64,000 bases of DNA from Acytostelium subglobosum LB1 (lineage: Eukaryota > Evosea > Eumycetozoa > Acytosteliales > Acytosteliaceae). Shown here piece by piece: positions 1 through 11,299 of the stretch (positions are counted from its first letter, which is position 1; each line of letters starts with the position of its first letter). The DNA is taken from positions 578,256 through 642,255 of the forward strand of contig NW_012236519.1 of assembly GCF_000787575.1 (NCBI RefSeq), given 5' to 3'. Both the position numbers and the translations under genes were made by a program. The notes beneath the pieces were generated by a model. The model saw nothing but the letters and a program-made list of their open reading frames with translations, was not told the origin of the DNA and made no database searches.

Positions 1-140
1 CTCTCCCATTATATCTCTCCTCTCTCATTCATTCATACTATCATTCTCATTCCCAATCCTATATTACCTAAAGCCATTAAGATAACTAAACTCTGCACTC
101 CAATCAATCAATCAATCAATCAATCATACAATATAATATC

Positions 141-1732
141 ATGGAACAAGGTAATAACATGTTTGATCAATTACCAGCACCTGGAACTCAATCTAACATT
201 CATTATCAATAGGTATCCAAACAATTGGAATCACTCCGATTCAGTACACCTACTACCAAACACCAACTGGAAGTTATTATGATGTTTATAGTCCATTAGA
301 CTCTTCATCGTCCACCTCAGTCCTCTCACCGGCGTCCTCATGGCCTTCACCTCCACATCATTTCCAAGACCCGCATCCAAGCCATCTGATCCATGCCCAA
401 CAAATGCCAGGCACACCAATGGGTGTGATCACTGTGCCTCCCAGATACCTCCAGCTGGGTGACTCCAATAACCAGAGCACGCCACCATCCTACATGTCTC
501 CACCTCTTACTACCACACCTCCATTGCCATTGCCAATGACACCACTACCATCACCACCACCACTACCTATGTCCAGTCCAGAGCATCAATTGAAACTGGA
601 ACAGATGGAGTCCAAACTGATCGAGTTCTTGACCACCTACAAGATGTCATTCATACATTGGAGAATGATGTCCTTTATGGGATACCTCTCTGTGTTCAAC
701 TTCTTCCAAAACATCGCTCCAGCATCCAAGTACGCCAGTCTTCCAATTGACTTTAGTCTGAATCCATTCATGACCTGTCAGAAGATGGACAAGGTCACTG
801 AGCCACAGTTCAAGGGTACCACCAAGGTCCTAGAGCACCTTTACCTCAAGGAGAACTACATCCTTGATGATCAATACCAGAGGAGAGTGAATGAGCAAAC
901 CAAGATATTCCAACTAATGATGCATGTAAGTATCACTCAATTGGTTAACTCATTCGATCACTCGGTCAATCACTAACCCGCTCACTATATAGTGTCGTCC
1001 CCAATCCAACAATGAGATTGAGTCCAAGTACAATCAGATTAGATCAACATTCCATGTGATTAAGTCATTCCAGAAGACCAACACATGTGATACCCTGCTC
1101 AAGATACTCAAGATCTACGCCAAGAAACAAAAGAATAGAAGGATACTTACCGAAGCACAGGATCAGTCCATGAACACATGGTTCAAAGAACATGAGAAGG
1201 GTAAGTACTGCCATACCATCCATCATATCTCCGATCACTAACTCAATCAATGAATATAGATGAATGTGGACCATATCCAGATGACAATGAGAAGTCTATC
1301 CTGGGTGCCATGAACAATATGTCCAAGTCACAGCTGGATAATTGGTTCGGCAACAAGAGAATGAGAGACAAGTATAGGAAGAACTCATCTTCTGGTATCT
1401 CCTCCAACAGCAGCAACAACAACAATAACAATAGCATCAACAATGGAAGGGTAGTTGGCTATTGTTTGGACAACCCTGACCAGTGGAACAACTACCATCT
1501 AAACAACAACATCAGCAGGATTGAGGTCCCAACATATCAGTGCCAGGTCATCAAGGAGGAGGTGATTGAAACACCTGTCGATGACATCTTCATGGATGAA
1601 GTCGAGACCACCGATGAACTCATGGACGTTGATGAGTTTGACGACGATGAGGAGGATATGGATGAAGAGGATGAGGACGAGACCGATGAGGAGGTGGGTG
1701 AATTCTCCAGCGACGACACTGATGATGAATAG
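141..1732 (+). CDS. TALE-type homeobox transcription factor
   Basis: Four exons (141-150, 213-925, 993-1200, 1260-1732) give 467 aa; all introns start GTAA and end TAG and the phases agree. The first exon is only 10 nt (ATG GAA CAA G). The N-terminal third is rich in Pro/Ser/Thr. Residues about 283-345 look like a homeodomain of the three-residue-loop-extension class: a first helix ending in WFKEH, a PYP loop and a recognition helix reading SQLDNWFGNKRMRDKYRK, with the hallmark WF-x-N-x-R-x-R. A short Asn run and a very acidic C-terminus (about 45 residues, mostly D/E) follow, which may act in activation or partner binding. Known: TALE proteins bind DNA in the nucleus. Inferred: developmental regulator. 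I cannot assign it to one of the numbered dictyostelid homeobox genes. Confidence 0.85.
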
Positions 1733-2019
1733 AAGATGTTCACCAAACTAGTCAATGCACTTTGGCAGCCAATACGAGTGAGCTCACATGTATATATCAA
1801 GGCTGCTGTTAGAAGAACTAAACCTTTAACTATCGTTTGTTTCCATCCATCCATTTGATTGATTGATGCTGACTGTGTCTTGATTGTTCGTTCGTTTGTT
1901 TGATAGTCTAACATATATTAGTAAGGTATTTATTTCAAGCGAGAATGGTGTAGCTGTCTCGCGCTGCTGCTGTATTGTTGCTGTAGCTGCTGTTGCTATA
2001 ACATCATCGTCGATTAGGT

Positions 2020-3113
2020 TTATAAATCTTCTCTGCAGAATGGTCCGTATGGAGCCTCCAACAAAGTAGTCTTTCCAAGTGGACCCTCGGCAGCCTTTCT
2101 ATGAGTCTGTGGTCCAATCTTTGTCTCTTGTCCTTTGTCGATTTGAGTCAACAGTCCCTTCATTGACTCTGGAGTAAGGTCTTCCTGTAATATTCATCAA
2201 TGTAGTGTTTGATTGTTTGATTGATCGTCATCATCATTGTCAGTGAGTGCGCTGAAATGATGATCATTAGGTGTTCATCAGGGTCAAGGAGGACTTACGT
2301 AAAAGTCATCATTAATACAGATCATTGGAGCATTGACACAAGCTCCAAGACACTCAACCTCTACAAGAGTGTACTTTCCATCCTTGGTTGACTCTGTATG
2401 ATTGATTTGATTGATTGATCGATTGAATGCGTGAGTTAGTGAGTGATTGGAATAGTTCCACACCGGACCATGTGATTGATTGATTGAGTGTGATTGATTG
2501 AATGAATGATTGATGTCCTTGGACACATACCTCCAACTCCGATGCCAAGATGATGTTTGCAGGCCTCGACGATCTCTGCTGATCCACGAAGCATGCATGG
2601 TGTAGTGGTGCACACCTGGACAAAGTTCTTGCCAACCTTGGTACGGTTGAACATGGTGTAGAAGGAGGCAACCTCATAGGCAACCATTGGTGCAACGCCA
2701 ATGATCTCTGCAACCTTATCCATTGCACGCAATGAGATCCAGCCGCCATTCTGACGTTGAGCCAAATCAAGCATCGGGATCATAGCCGACTGTCTATATC
2801 TTGGTGGATACTTTGACAAGATCTTCTCAACCTTCTTCATATTCTCCGCTGTGAAGTCGAATGGTGTATTCTCATTATTATCATCTGTCTCCACGTGCTA
2901 TACATTCATTAATCATCATAGTGTTAGGCACTGTATCTGTATCTGTATCTGTAGGTCTGTATCTGTACATACTCTGCTGAGAGCATCAGAGAATGATGGT
3001 GTTGAAGTGTGGAAGTTACGAACACTCCATGACTTGGTGTTGAAGCAAGTTGAGCTCACAACATTACGTCTTGTGCTCGAGCTCGACAATTGTTGCAGGG
3101 TCCTACTGAACAT
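2020..3113 (-). CDS. ndufv2: NADH:ubiquinone oxidoreductase 24-kDa subunit, mitochondrial complex I
   Basis: Exons on the minus strand are 3113-2973, 2897-2531, 2393-2299 and 2184-2020, summing to 255 aa, the usual size. The start ATG at 3113 opens an Arg/Ser-rich presequence ([17 protein letters not shown]), consistent with import into mitochondria. The thioredoxin-like fold region carries the [2Fe-2S] N1a ligands: CTTTPC in exon 2 and CLGAC in exon 3. The protein ends GPFCREDL. In complex I this subunit sits in the NADH-binding tip beside the 51-kDa subunit. Intron 2 (2394-2530) is long for this window and holds a sequence block also present in an intron at 54.7 kb. It is convergent with the homeobox gene and divergent from the gene at 3549. 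Confidence 0.93.
2398..2460 (-). repeat. intronic block shared with SDR copy 2
   Basis: In intron 2 of ndufv2, a stretch of about 60 bases matches intron 2 of SDR copy 2 (54683-54743); 2433-2460 is identical to 54716-54743 over 28 bases, including GTGAGTGATTGG and the palindrome TGGAATAGTTCCA. Confidence 0.75.
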
Positions 3114-3548
3114 ATTGGATGTATATGTATGTATATTTATATAAATAATATTATTATCTGTTTGAAGAATGATCAAAGAGAGACAAGTCTGATGATGATC
3201 AGGTCATTCATTGACACCATTTTTTCAAAAATCGTCTCAAAACGTTACATTGCCCAACACCAAAATTTTTTCACCCCACACTCACATACAGAACATCTAA
3301 ACTTCGCAAAAGTCGAGTGATGAGCATGGGATGCATGACCCGATCAACTACATACTTTGTCATTACCCTTGATTGATGTGTACATGTATACGTGTGTGTG
3401 GTGTTTAAACATATAACTATATATATTCGAACAGATCTCAACACAACACCAACTCAAGACAACAGACATCATCAGATTATCGATATAAATAGTATATTTC
3501 TAGATTAGGACATAGATTAGATAGATAGAATACTAGGAAAGAGACAGA
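3114..3548. promoter_or_regulatory. divergent promoter region between ndufv2 and the 994-aa gene
   Basis: 435 bases without a supported gene lie between two outward-facing start codons. It holds AT-rich stretches (TATATTTATATAAATAA near 3128; TATAAC/TATATAT near 3412-3426) and a run of T followed by A (TTTTTTCAAAAA near 3221). No element can be assigned with certainty; the role as a shared promoter is inferred from gene orientation only. Confidence 0.4.
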
Positions 3549-6500
3549 ATGAAGAGCAGCAACTTCTTCAAGACATTCAAGTTGGAGGTGCTGAGTGGTG
3601 TTCGCGAGTTGCCACTTGGATTTAGGACGATGATTGCTGAGGGTGTGCCAGCGACTCATCCACCTCTGCCAAGAGCGAGGATAGAGACATTGCATTCGCC
3701 AGTGGCGTTGTATGCTCGCGAGTTTGCCAAGGCCTATCCAGAGATTGGCTACCTCGAGATGGACGACCCATCAGAGGAGGGCGGCGACTTATACAACCCA
3801 CGCAGCGAGTTGGTCTTGTCCAAGCGCGCACAATACCTCGACTCGCGCACGCCTTACGACTCGACCGACATGGTTGAGGAGGACGCCGAGTTCACCGAGG
3901 CCGAGATGGAGCTCGAGATGACACAGGACGCCTTCAACTTTGCCAACGCCAAGGTGTTGGCCATGAAGAAGGGTCTGTCCGAGAAGCAGGCTCATCAACA
4001 GGCGTTGCGCGACACCTTCAACGACCTTGAGCGTCGTGAGCTCGAGTTGGACATCATTCGCAAACAAGCCAAGGCAATGGGCATCCCAGCATTCGACCCA
4101 CAGCGTCATCTTCAGTATCTTGACAGTCTCTACAAGACTGTCGTCGAGCGTCGTGACGAGTTCAGATACATCATCCAGAGGTAAATATTGATTGATCGAT
4201 TGAGCGAGTGACGTGTAGGTATCGACTGACTGACTAATACATACTACCTTTAGAGACGAGTTGGAGGAGGCACTACAGCTCAAGAAGGAGTATGGTGAGA
4301 ACTCACCATTGACATTCGATCAGGTGTCAAAGTTCTCGCCAGAGGAGTTTGATCAGTTCATTGCTGAGCATCCAGAGTACAAAGATCTGTTGGCACAGGA
4401 GATTACAATGAATGACCCTAAGAATGACCGCAAGGGCAAGAAGGGCAAGCAGGCCGTCGAGGAGAAGCCAGCACAGACGACTCCCAGACTGTTCACACCA
4501 ATGCGTGTCGGACCCATCTCAATGAGAGACATGGAGGGCAAGGGCTTTGTCGAGATCATGATGATGATGGGCGACAACTTTGACCATCCCGTCGCCGAGA
4601 TCGTCGGCAACTCTGACGAGAACCTGGCCGCTGGCCTCAACATGTTTGGCGAGAAGTACTCCGAGGAGTATATGGAAAAGGAGGACGAGGACGACTACGA
4701 GGAATCAGAGCTCACATTGTTCAGAAGATTCCTGGTACTCCGTCAGTTGCTGATGGGACTGACACCCGAGGAGTTGGCCGCGATCAAGAAGGACACTGGA
4801 ATGGAGGACATTGTGGAGGAGGTGGACAAGGTCGTCCTCGAAAGCCACGAATGGCTGCTCGAGCACATCTCCATGGCCAACAGCGATAACCCCTACTTTG
4901 CCACCGAGCTCCAGAACGAGAACGGCTACGCGCCCTCGGACTACAGTTTGCAGCCAGCCAACACAGACAACATGGCCTTCTTCTCCCAGTACATCAAGCA
5001 GAACAACCTGCTGCTGCCAATCTTCACCGGTAAGGAGTACGATGCGGCCCTCAGCGAGACGTTCACCCAGGTGGAGAAGATTCGCAACGACAATGCGGAC
5101 GAGATGGACAAGTGGCTCACCGTGGGCGGAGAGGATGAGGATGGCGAGACGTTCCAGGATGAGGACGGCGTCACTGGCTCTTTCCTCGACCAGGAGGTCG
5201 ACAACCTCAAGCTCAAGCTCAAGGAGCTCGACCAGGAGAAGTGGAACAACCTGGACAAGGCACAGTTCATCGCCGATATCTTTGCCAAGAACAGATCACC
5301 CTTCCACGACATGTCCGTCAACGAGCAGGGCATCCTCACCAAGACCGACGCTCAGGACGACAGGAGGGACATATTCGAGACCAGCTTTGTCAAGGAGCTG
5401 TGGGCTGACACAGAGAGCATCGCCTATCCAGTGGCTTGCTCGCGCGAGGCCATCAACCAGCTGAGCCAAGAGAACCAGATCTCTCCGGAGCTAGCCAAGT
5501 ACTTCAACCTAGAGATCAAGCAGCAGCCCATCAGCGCCGAGCCACTGTCCAACCTCAACTTCTACCGCTCCGACCTGTCCAACATTAACACGTTCCAGGA
5601 GCTGTCCCGTTTCCAGGACGTTCCAGAGCCATCCACCGTCGCCAAGATCGACAAGTCTAAGTTCAACGAGGTGTTTGAGCGCACTCTGGACCAATCTCTC
5701 AGCTCAATCTACGTAGATCCACACTCTGCTAACCTGGAGAAGCATCGTCTGTCCAACCAAGAGCTGGTCGGTGACTTGTACAGGGAGGCTACTGGCCAAA
5801 AGATGGAGGAGGAGAGCGAGGAGAGTGCCGACACACTCGACGAGGAGTCAAGGAATGTGCTCCTGATGATTCAGACCCAGGACAAACTGGCGTCTACCAC
5901 AGAGAAGATGGCACAACTCAGACGACTTTTTGCCCTGGAGGAGCACGACAAGATCAATGAGCTGATGGAGGAGAAGAGAGCTCTGCTGGGCAACAACAAG
6001 ACCATGGATGACTACCTCTCGCTGAGCGATGCCGAGTTTGACAACATCCAGAAGAAACTGAGCGACATTGACTACAACATCAAGCGACTGCAAGCACTGT
6101 CAACTCTCAAGGAGAATATGGCCGTTCGTTATTCCAACAACTATCGTCTGCAAAAGGCTAAGGCTGCCGACAGAATGAGACAGCTGCAAGAGATTCAAGC
6201 CGGTCTCGAGAAGCGTCTGGCGAGAATCGAGGAGGCCATCCCATCGATCAGAGAGATGAAGAAGAATGGCACCTACAACAAGGCCGCCGAGAGAGCCGAG
6301 AAGCTGTACGAGGGTATTGCCGCCGTCCAGGAGAACAACAAGCGCAAGGAGATTCTGCAGAGCTACGAGTTGCCAGTGCCAAGCCCCGTGGTGCAAGGCA
6401 TCTGGCCCACGGTGGACGCCGCCACCAAGCGAAGAATCCTCGCACAGTACAAGGAGCAGAAGCGTCAGGCAGCCGCTGCCGCCACCAAGGAGTCAGACAA

Positions 6501-6606
6501 CCAAGTTTGGAACAACCTGGAGGTCCAGCCACCAACCACCCCAGCGCCCAAGGACTACAACTTCAAGAAGGGTGACAACTTGAAGCAATACTTTACCAGC
6601 AATTGA
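3549..6606 (+). CDS. large conserved-looking coiled-coil protein of unknown function
   Basis: Two exons (3549-4180 and 4254-6606) encode 994 aa; the intron starts GTAAAT and ends TTTAG. I do not recognise the family. The N-terminus (MKSSNFFKTFKLEVL) is basic and hydrophobic, so a mitochondrial presequence is possible. Residues about 115-200 are helical and charged. The middle is acidic. From about residue 720 to 940 there is strong coiled-coil character, with heptad-like runs such as LRRLFALEEHDKINELMEEK. Codon use is strongly biased toward C/G-ending codons (GAG, AAG, CTC), like the highly expressed-looking PCCB next to it, which argues for a well-expressed housekeeping protein. An AATAAA lies at 6680. 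It is not a repeat protein and shows no membrane segment or catalytic motif that I can see. Confidence 0.85.
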
Positions 6607-6924
6607 TTGAGTGGAGGTGCCTGCACCATCAGCCATCAGGGAGCGACCAACCTTTACATAATCCAACAAACACAAACTTAATAAATAGCCAAATATATAT
6701 AATACGTATAATAATCCTCTAGATCCAGTCCATCTCAATAATAATAATAATATTAATAGTTGGATTTTAGATTTAACGTTTATTGATTTATCGATACCTC
6801 TGTAGTCCATTGGTTAGCAGGCCAGGGCGATGGTAATACTTTTACTACTTCTTCGAGGGAGGAGAGAGTAAGGTGGACAATGGATTGGAAATGGGAATGG
6901 GAGTGGATTGATGTGTGAGTTGGT
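6607..6924. other. convergent 3' region
   Basis: 318 bases between two converging genes. It contains an AATAAA polyadenylation signal at 6680-6685 for the upstream plus-strand gene and an (ATA)n-rich stretch near 6736-6757. I see no reading frame or RNA gene in it. Confidence 0.5.
6680..6685 (+). promoter_or_regulatory. polyadenylation signal AATAAA
   Basis: AATAAA lies 74 bases after the stop codon of the 994-aa gene, in the expected place and strand. Confidence 0.5.
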
Positions 6925-8806
6925 TTACAATGGGATGTTTCCGTGCTTCTTGGTTGGGTTGGTCAGCTTCTTGTCCTTCAACATTCTCAAGTCGTCACAA
7001 ATGATCCTTCTGGTCTCCTGTGGCAGAATGATGCCATCGATGAATCCACGTCTGGCGGCTGGCAGTGGGTTGGCGAACTTGTCGTTGTAGATCTTCTCCT
7101 GCTCAGCGATGTCTCCCTTTCCTCTAAAGATAATCTCGACGGCACCCTTGGATCCCATGACGGCGACCTGACCAGTGGGCCATGAGTAGTTGGTGTCTCC
7201 ACGCAAGTGCTTGGACGACATGACGTCGTAGGCACCACCGTAGGCCTTACGGGTGATGACGGCGATCTTGGGCACGGTGGCCTCGGCGTAAGCGTAGAGC
7301 AGCTTGGCACCGTGACGGATGATACCGTTGTGCTCCTGGGAGGTACCTGGCAAGAAACCTGGCACATCGACGAAAGTGATCAATGGGATGTTGAAACAGT
7401 CACAGAAGCGGACGAATCTGGCAGCCTTGACTGAGGCATCGATATCGAGACATCCAGCCAGCTCCTTGGGCTGGTTGGCGACGATACCAACGGTGCGTCC
7501 CTCCATTCTGGCAAAACCAACAATGATGTTCTTGGCGTATGCTGGCTGGATCTCAAAGAACTCGCCATTGTCAATCACTCTCTCGATGACCTCCTGCATG
7601 TCGTATGGCTTGTTTGGATCCTCTGGCACAATGCGGTTCAACACCTGATCCTCGCGATCTGGCTCATCAAGTGGCTCAATATTTGATGGTTCACTGCGGT
7701 TGGATGATGGCAACAAGGTAACAAACTCTCTTACCCTGTTGTTGGTAGTGTATGGATGAGTGATGTTGGATGTTAGTCAACCCTTCTGTTGTTGATGCAC
7801 TGATCAACTTGATCAATCTCTCTGATAAAACATACTTCTTAAGAGCATCAATATCATTCTCGAAAGCGAGATGAGCAACACCAGACTTGGTGGTGTGAGT
7901 CTTGGCACCTCCAAGCTCCTCTTGGGTGATCTCCTGCTTGGTGACAGACTTGACGACCTCTGGACCAGTGACAAAGAGGTATGAGGTGTCCTTGACCATG
8001 AATGTAAAGTCAGTGATGGCTGGTGAGTAGACAGCACCTCCGGCGCATGGACCCATGATGACTGAAATCTGTGGAATGACACCGCTCGCCATGACGTTGC
8101 GCTGGAACACCTCGGCATAACCAGCGAGCGAGGCGATACCCTCCTGGATACGCGCGCCACCACTGTCGTTCAGACCAATGACGGGTGCGCCCACCAGCAT
8201 GGCCTTGTCCATGATCTTGCAGATCTTCTCGGCGTGGGCCTCAGACAATGAACCTCCGTTGACTGTGAAGTCCTGAGAGAAGACAAAGACGAGCTTGCCG
8301 TTGATTGTGCCGTGACCGGTGACGACACCATCACCTGGAAGCTTCTCCACGTTGAAGTCTGCGCAACGATGTGTGACCAACATATCGTACTCTCTGAATG
8401 AGCCACTGTCCAACAACAAGTCGATTCTCTCACGAGCCAACAACTTTCCCTTGGCATGCTGAGCGTCGTTTCTCTTCTGACCGCCACCCTCAAGTGATCT
8501 ATCAGTCTCCTCCTGAATTCTGCCGTATACTCTCTGTAATTTTGATTGATTGATCTGTTGTTAGAGTCGATCTTCGCGTCTTTGTGTTTGTTGATGTCAT
8601 GGCGTGCTTACCTCGAGTTGCTCGCCAAAGTCGATTGGAGTGGATGGAGCTGGTGCAGCAGCAGCAGGGGCACCAGCAGCAGCAGTAGAGAATGAGCGGA
8701 GGGATGATGATCCCTGCAAAGTCATTCTAGTGGCATGACGTGAGGCATTGCCAACACGATTCTTGAGTGCCGTTGTGAACAATCTTCTCGAGGTATTTCC
8801 CAACAT
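6925..8806 (-). CDS. pccB: propionyl-CoA carboxylase beta chain, mitochondrial
   Basis: Exons 8806-8612, 8533-7836 and 7735-6925 join in phase to 567 aa. The protein follows animal PCCB from end to end: a presequence rich in Arg/Ser/Thr, then [18 protein letters not shown], the N-terminal crotonase-like lobe with [19 protein letters not shown] and [12 protein letters not shown], and the C-terminal lobe with [30 protein letters not shown] and the terminal KHGNIPL. It supplies the carboxyltransferase half of the biotin enzyme that turns propionyl-CoA into methylmalonyl-CoA in breakdown of odd-chain fatty acids, Val, Ile, Met and Thr. The biotin-carrying alpha chain is not in this window. It shares an upstream region with the LSm gene at 9126. 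Confidence 0.96.
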
Positions 8807-9125
8807 TGTTGTTTATATCTGTCAGACCAACTCTAAACTACAGTATGTATGTATATATAATAATACTTGTAATAGTAGTAGTATTGTTTGTTTATGTTGC
8901 TTGCTAAAGACGCCACGCAATGAATGTGACTTGATGCGTCTCATTCAGTTCAGGAGACTCGGGAGGTGAGGTCTTGGGGAAGTTGCTAATCCCAACCCCT
9001 TTTATTTTTCGAAATTTCCATCCTTGATATTTCATGAACTTCCACCTTCAACTTCTTCATTACCATTCGCTTCTACAACTTGGTCATTCAATCAATCAAT
9101 CATATACATACAATCATATATCACA
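8807..9125. promoter_or_regulatory. divergent promoter region between pccB and the LSm gene
   Basis: 319 bases between outward-facing starts. There are AT-rich patches near 8847-8862 (ATGTATATATAATAAT) and an ATCA/CAAT repeat just before the LSm start (9088-9102). No defined motif can be assigned. Confidence 0.35.
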
Positions 9126-9632
9126 ATGACAGAGATAGCATCAACATCAATATCAACAACAACTACTACGACAACATCAAACACAAGTGAACCACAATCA
9201 ATTGTACAACTGCGGACATTGATGAATAGAGATGTGGTCATTGGTATTGTTGGAGATAGAGTTATAAGAGGTCGTCTATCTTGTTTGGATGTACAACAGA
9301 ATGTATTGTTGAGCGATGCTTACGAGGAGTTGATCAGCGAGAAACGTTACAAAGAGTACTTGGACAGAAAGACAGAGAATGACGAACGATTGGCTAAGGA
9401 GCTAGGTGCTGACTTTGTCGTGCAGCCACCATACGTCGCAAAGAGGAATGGTCGCAAAGAGTTGGGCTACATCATCGTACCAATGAAGCATATAATATAT
9501 TGCAAGGTGTCAAAGACTCCTGCACCCTCATCAAAGGCTCAGTCTACAACTTCCACAGCCACAGCCACAGCACCAGCCACAGCATTAGCAACGGCCACAG
9601 CCACGACCACGGCCACGGCCACAACATCATAG
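9126..9632 (+). CDS. LSm-domain protein, NatC auxiliary subunit Naa38-like
   Basis: One exon, 168 aa, starting at the ATG at 9126 (an upstream in-frame ATG at 9024 would add 34 residues that look like leader). After a Ser/Thr leader, residues about 25-60 form an LSm (Sm-fold) core: LRTLMNRDVVIGIVGDRVIRG, then RLSCLDVQQNVLLSDA. A charged insert of about 45 residues separates it from the second Sm motif, ELGYIIVPMKHIIYCKV. That spacing and the GYIIVPMKHI sequence resemble LSMD1/Naa38, which joins the N-terminal acetyltransferase C complex; a U6 or mRNA-decay LSm role is less likely. The C-terminus is a low-complexity Ala/Thr tail (about 35 residues) encoded by an ACAGCC-type repeat. Confidence 0.75.
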   Translation: MTEIASTSISTTTTTTTSNTSEPQSIVQLRTLMNRDVVIGIVGDRVIRGRLSCLDVQQNVLLSDAYEELISEKRYKEYLDRKTENDERLAKELGADFVVQPPYVAKRNGRKELGYIIVPMKHIIYCKVSKTPAPSSKAQSTTSTATATAPATALATATATTTATATTS

Positions 9633-9692
9633 CGAAGAAGTAAACGAATATATATATAATGTACACATGTATTATTAATAAGCCTGATTAAG

Positions 9693-11165
9693 TTAGTCTT
9701 CAACTTGTGTATGAATCATTGTTGGTGAATGATCCTTGCCCTTGAATTCCTCGGCAACAGCACGTCGAAGTGTGATGTTGAGCAGGTGATTGGTTGGCGA
9801 TGTTAGCGCCTTGACAAGGTGGCTGCCATCAAACTGCATTCGAGTGTTTAGATGTAGTAGGTTGTGAGCGGGATCGCTCAACAACGCGGCGATGCTCTTC
9901 TCCAACTTTGTCAAGTCGCCCTTGAAGAACAAGTCCTCAATGTACAGACTGCTCAGAGTCCTGTTGGTCAGCAATGACTTGCAGAGCGCGTCCGCGCTAT
10001 TGTTCGCAACGATGGCGCACTCGAGTGATGTCAGGGTCTTGTTGGCTGCCAGTGATGCGAAGAATCGCTCATCGACGTGTGTGAAGCGCGAAAAGTTCAG
10101 ATGACGCAGACTAGTGTTGCGCTGGAGCAGGTCGCTGGTGGCGTCGCAGATGGCGCTGATCGGTTCGAACCGACTGGGAGGGCTGCGCTTGGATGGATAG
10201 TAGTCCAGCAGATCCAGCTTGCGCATTGTTGTGTTGGACTTTAGTGCGCCAAAAAAGTCTTTGAAGTCCTTATCAGTGAGGCCCTCAGCGAGGAGGTTCA
10301 GGGATAACTTGAGCTGCTCAATATTGGGCTGCTGCAAGAGCAGCTGAGCGTTCCTGATGTTGAGTCCAGTGATGCGGACCTCGCGCAAGTTCTTGAGCTG
10401 GAACAACGAGAGCCATGTCGATGAGGGAACCTTGTCCACAAAGTCGAACCAGTGCATGTCGATCCAGTCCGTGTTGATGCGCTTCAGGAACTCGGTGTTG
10501 CGTGCCACGTCCATGCCCTCGCAAAAGTCTACATGGAGACAGTCGATCACCACCGGCTTCTTCTCAAGGTAGGACAGAGACTCATTGAGGTACTTGTCGC
10601 TCAGTTCATTGGAGATTGATGGCTGCGCGCTGAATGCTATGCCTTTGGCTGCCTTCAATGAGTGCTTTCGGATGAATGGTGGCAACGTTGTGATCTCGCC
10701 AAATAGACAGAAGCTCTGAAGGCTCTGCAATGCGCCAGTAGTGATCTGTTTGTATGCTTGTTCATGTTGCTTGCCCCATGGGAACAAAGGACCAAACTCT
10801 GCATGCACCAGATATTTGAGTTGCACCAGTGAGTAGGGCGACGTGAGCACTGAGCACGACTGGATCTCGATCGACCGGTCATAGGTGCCTTTGTATCGCT
10901 TGCCCTGAAAGGCAGCCAGACGCAACAGACCCTTGTAAGATGGGCTCATGTAGTTGATGAACTCAAATCGCAATGATGAGCTCAATAGCTTAACGACCAT
11001 ATTGAACCATTGTTTACTGACCAATGCCAGGTTGATCACCGAGTGTTCCGGCTGATCGAATGACACAATTCTTCTATACATTGGTCTATAAAAGAAGTGA
11101 TCCTGCAAGCACACCCTTGACAGTACCAACTGTAGTGCCATTGTTGTTAAATACGGTTCATCCAT
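9693..11165 (-). CDS. F-box/leucine-rich-repeat-like protein
   Basis: Single-exon 490-aa protein. An alternative start is Met9 (MALQLVLSRV). Residues about 35-65 look like a degenerate F-box: PEHSVINLALVSKQWFNMV. The C-terminal half has loosely repeating leucine-rich segments such as LRHLNFSRFTHVDERFFASL and LSSLYIEDLFFKGDL, each about 25-30 residues. Proteins of this build are an expanded family in dictyostelids and are presumed SCF ubiquitin-ligase substrate adaptors; that role is inferred, not shown. It is related in style to the gene at 12705 on the other side of the kinase gene. Confidence 0.7.
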   Translation of the reverse strand: MDEPYLTTMALQLVLSRVCLQDHFFYRPMYRRIVSFDQPEHSVINLALVSKQWFNMVVKLLSSSLRFEFINYMSPSYKGLLRLAAFQGKRYKGTYDRSIEIQSCSVLTSPYSLVQLKYLVHAEFGPLFPWGKQHEQAYKQITTGALQSLQSFCLFGEITTLPPFIRKHSLKAAKGIAFSAQPSISNELSDKYLNESLSYLEKKPVVIDCLHVDFCEGMDVARNTEFLKRINTDWIDMHWFDFVDKVPSSTWLSLFQLKNLREVRITGLNIRNAQLLLQQPNIEQLKLSLNLLAEGLTDKDFKDFFGALKSNTTMRKLDLLDYYPSKRSPPSRFEPISAICDATSDLLQRNTSLRHLNFSRFTHVDERFFASLAANKTLTSLECAIVANNSADALCKSLLTNRTLSSLYIEDLFFKGDLTKLEKSIAALLSDPAHNLLHLNTRMQFDGSHLVKALTSPTNHLLNITLRRAVAEEFKGKDHSPTMIHTQVED

Positions 11166-11299
11166 CTCTTATCTTTATCTCTATCTCTTTGTTTGATTGA
11201 TTGAATGAATGAGCGAATGAATGATTTGTCGAAATGAAGGGGGGGCCCTTAGGTCTTAGTTTGGACCTATTTAGGGCAACTGATCGGCTATGAGGAATG

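Noticed and set aside
4811-5464. A 217-codon Ser/Arg/Thr-rich frame overlapping the 994-aa gene
   Set aside because: A shadow frame caused by the strong C/G-ending codon bias of the real gene.
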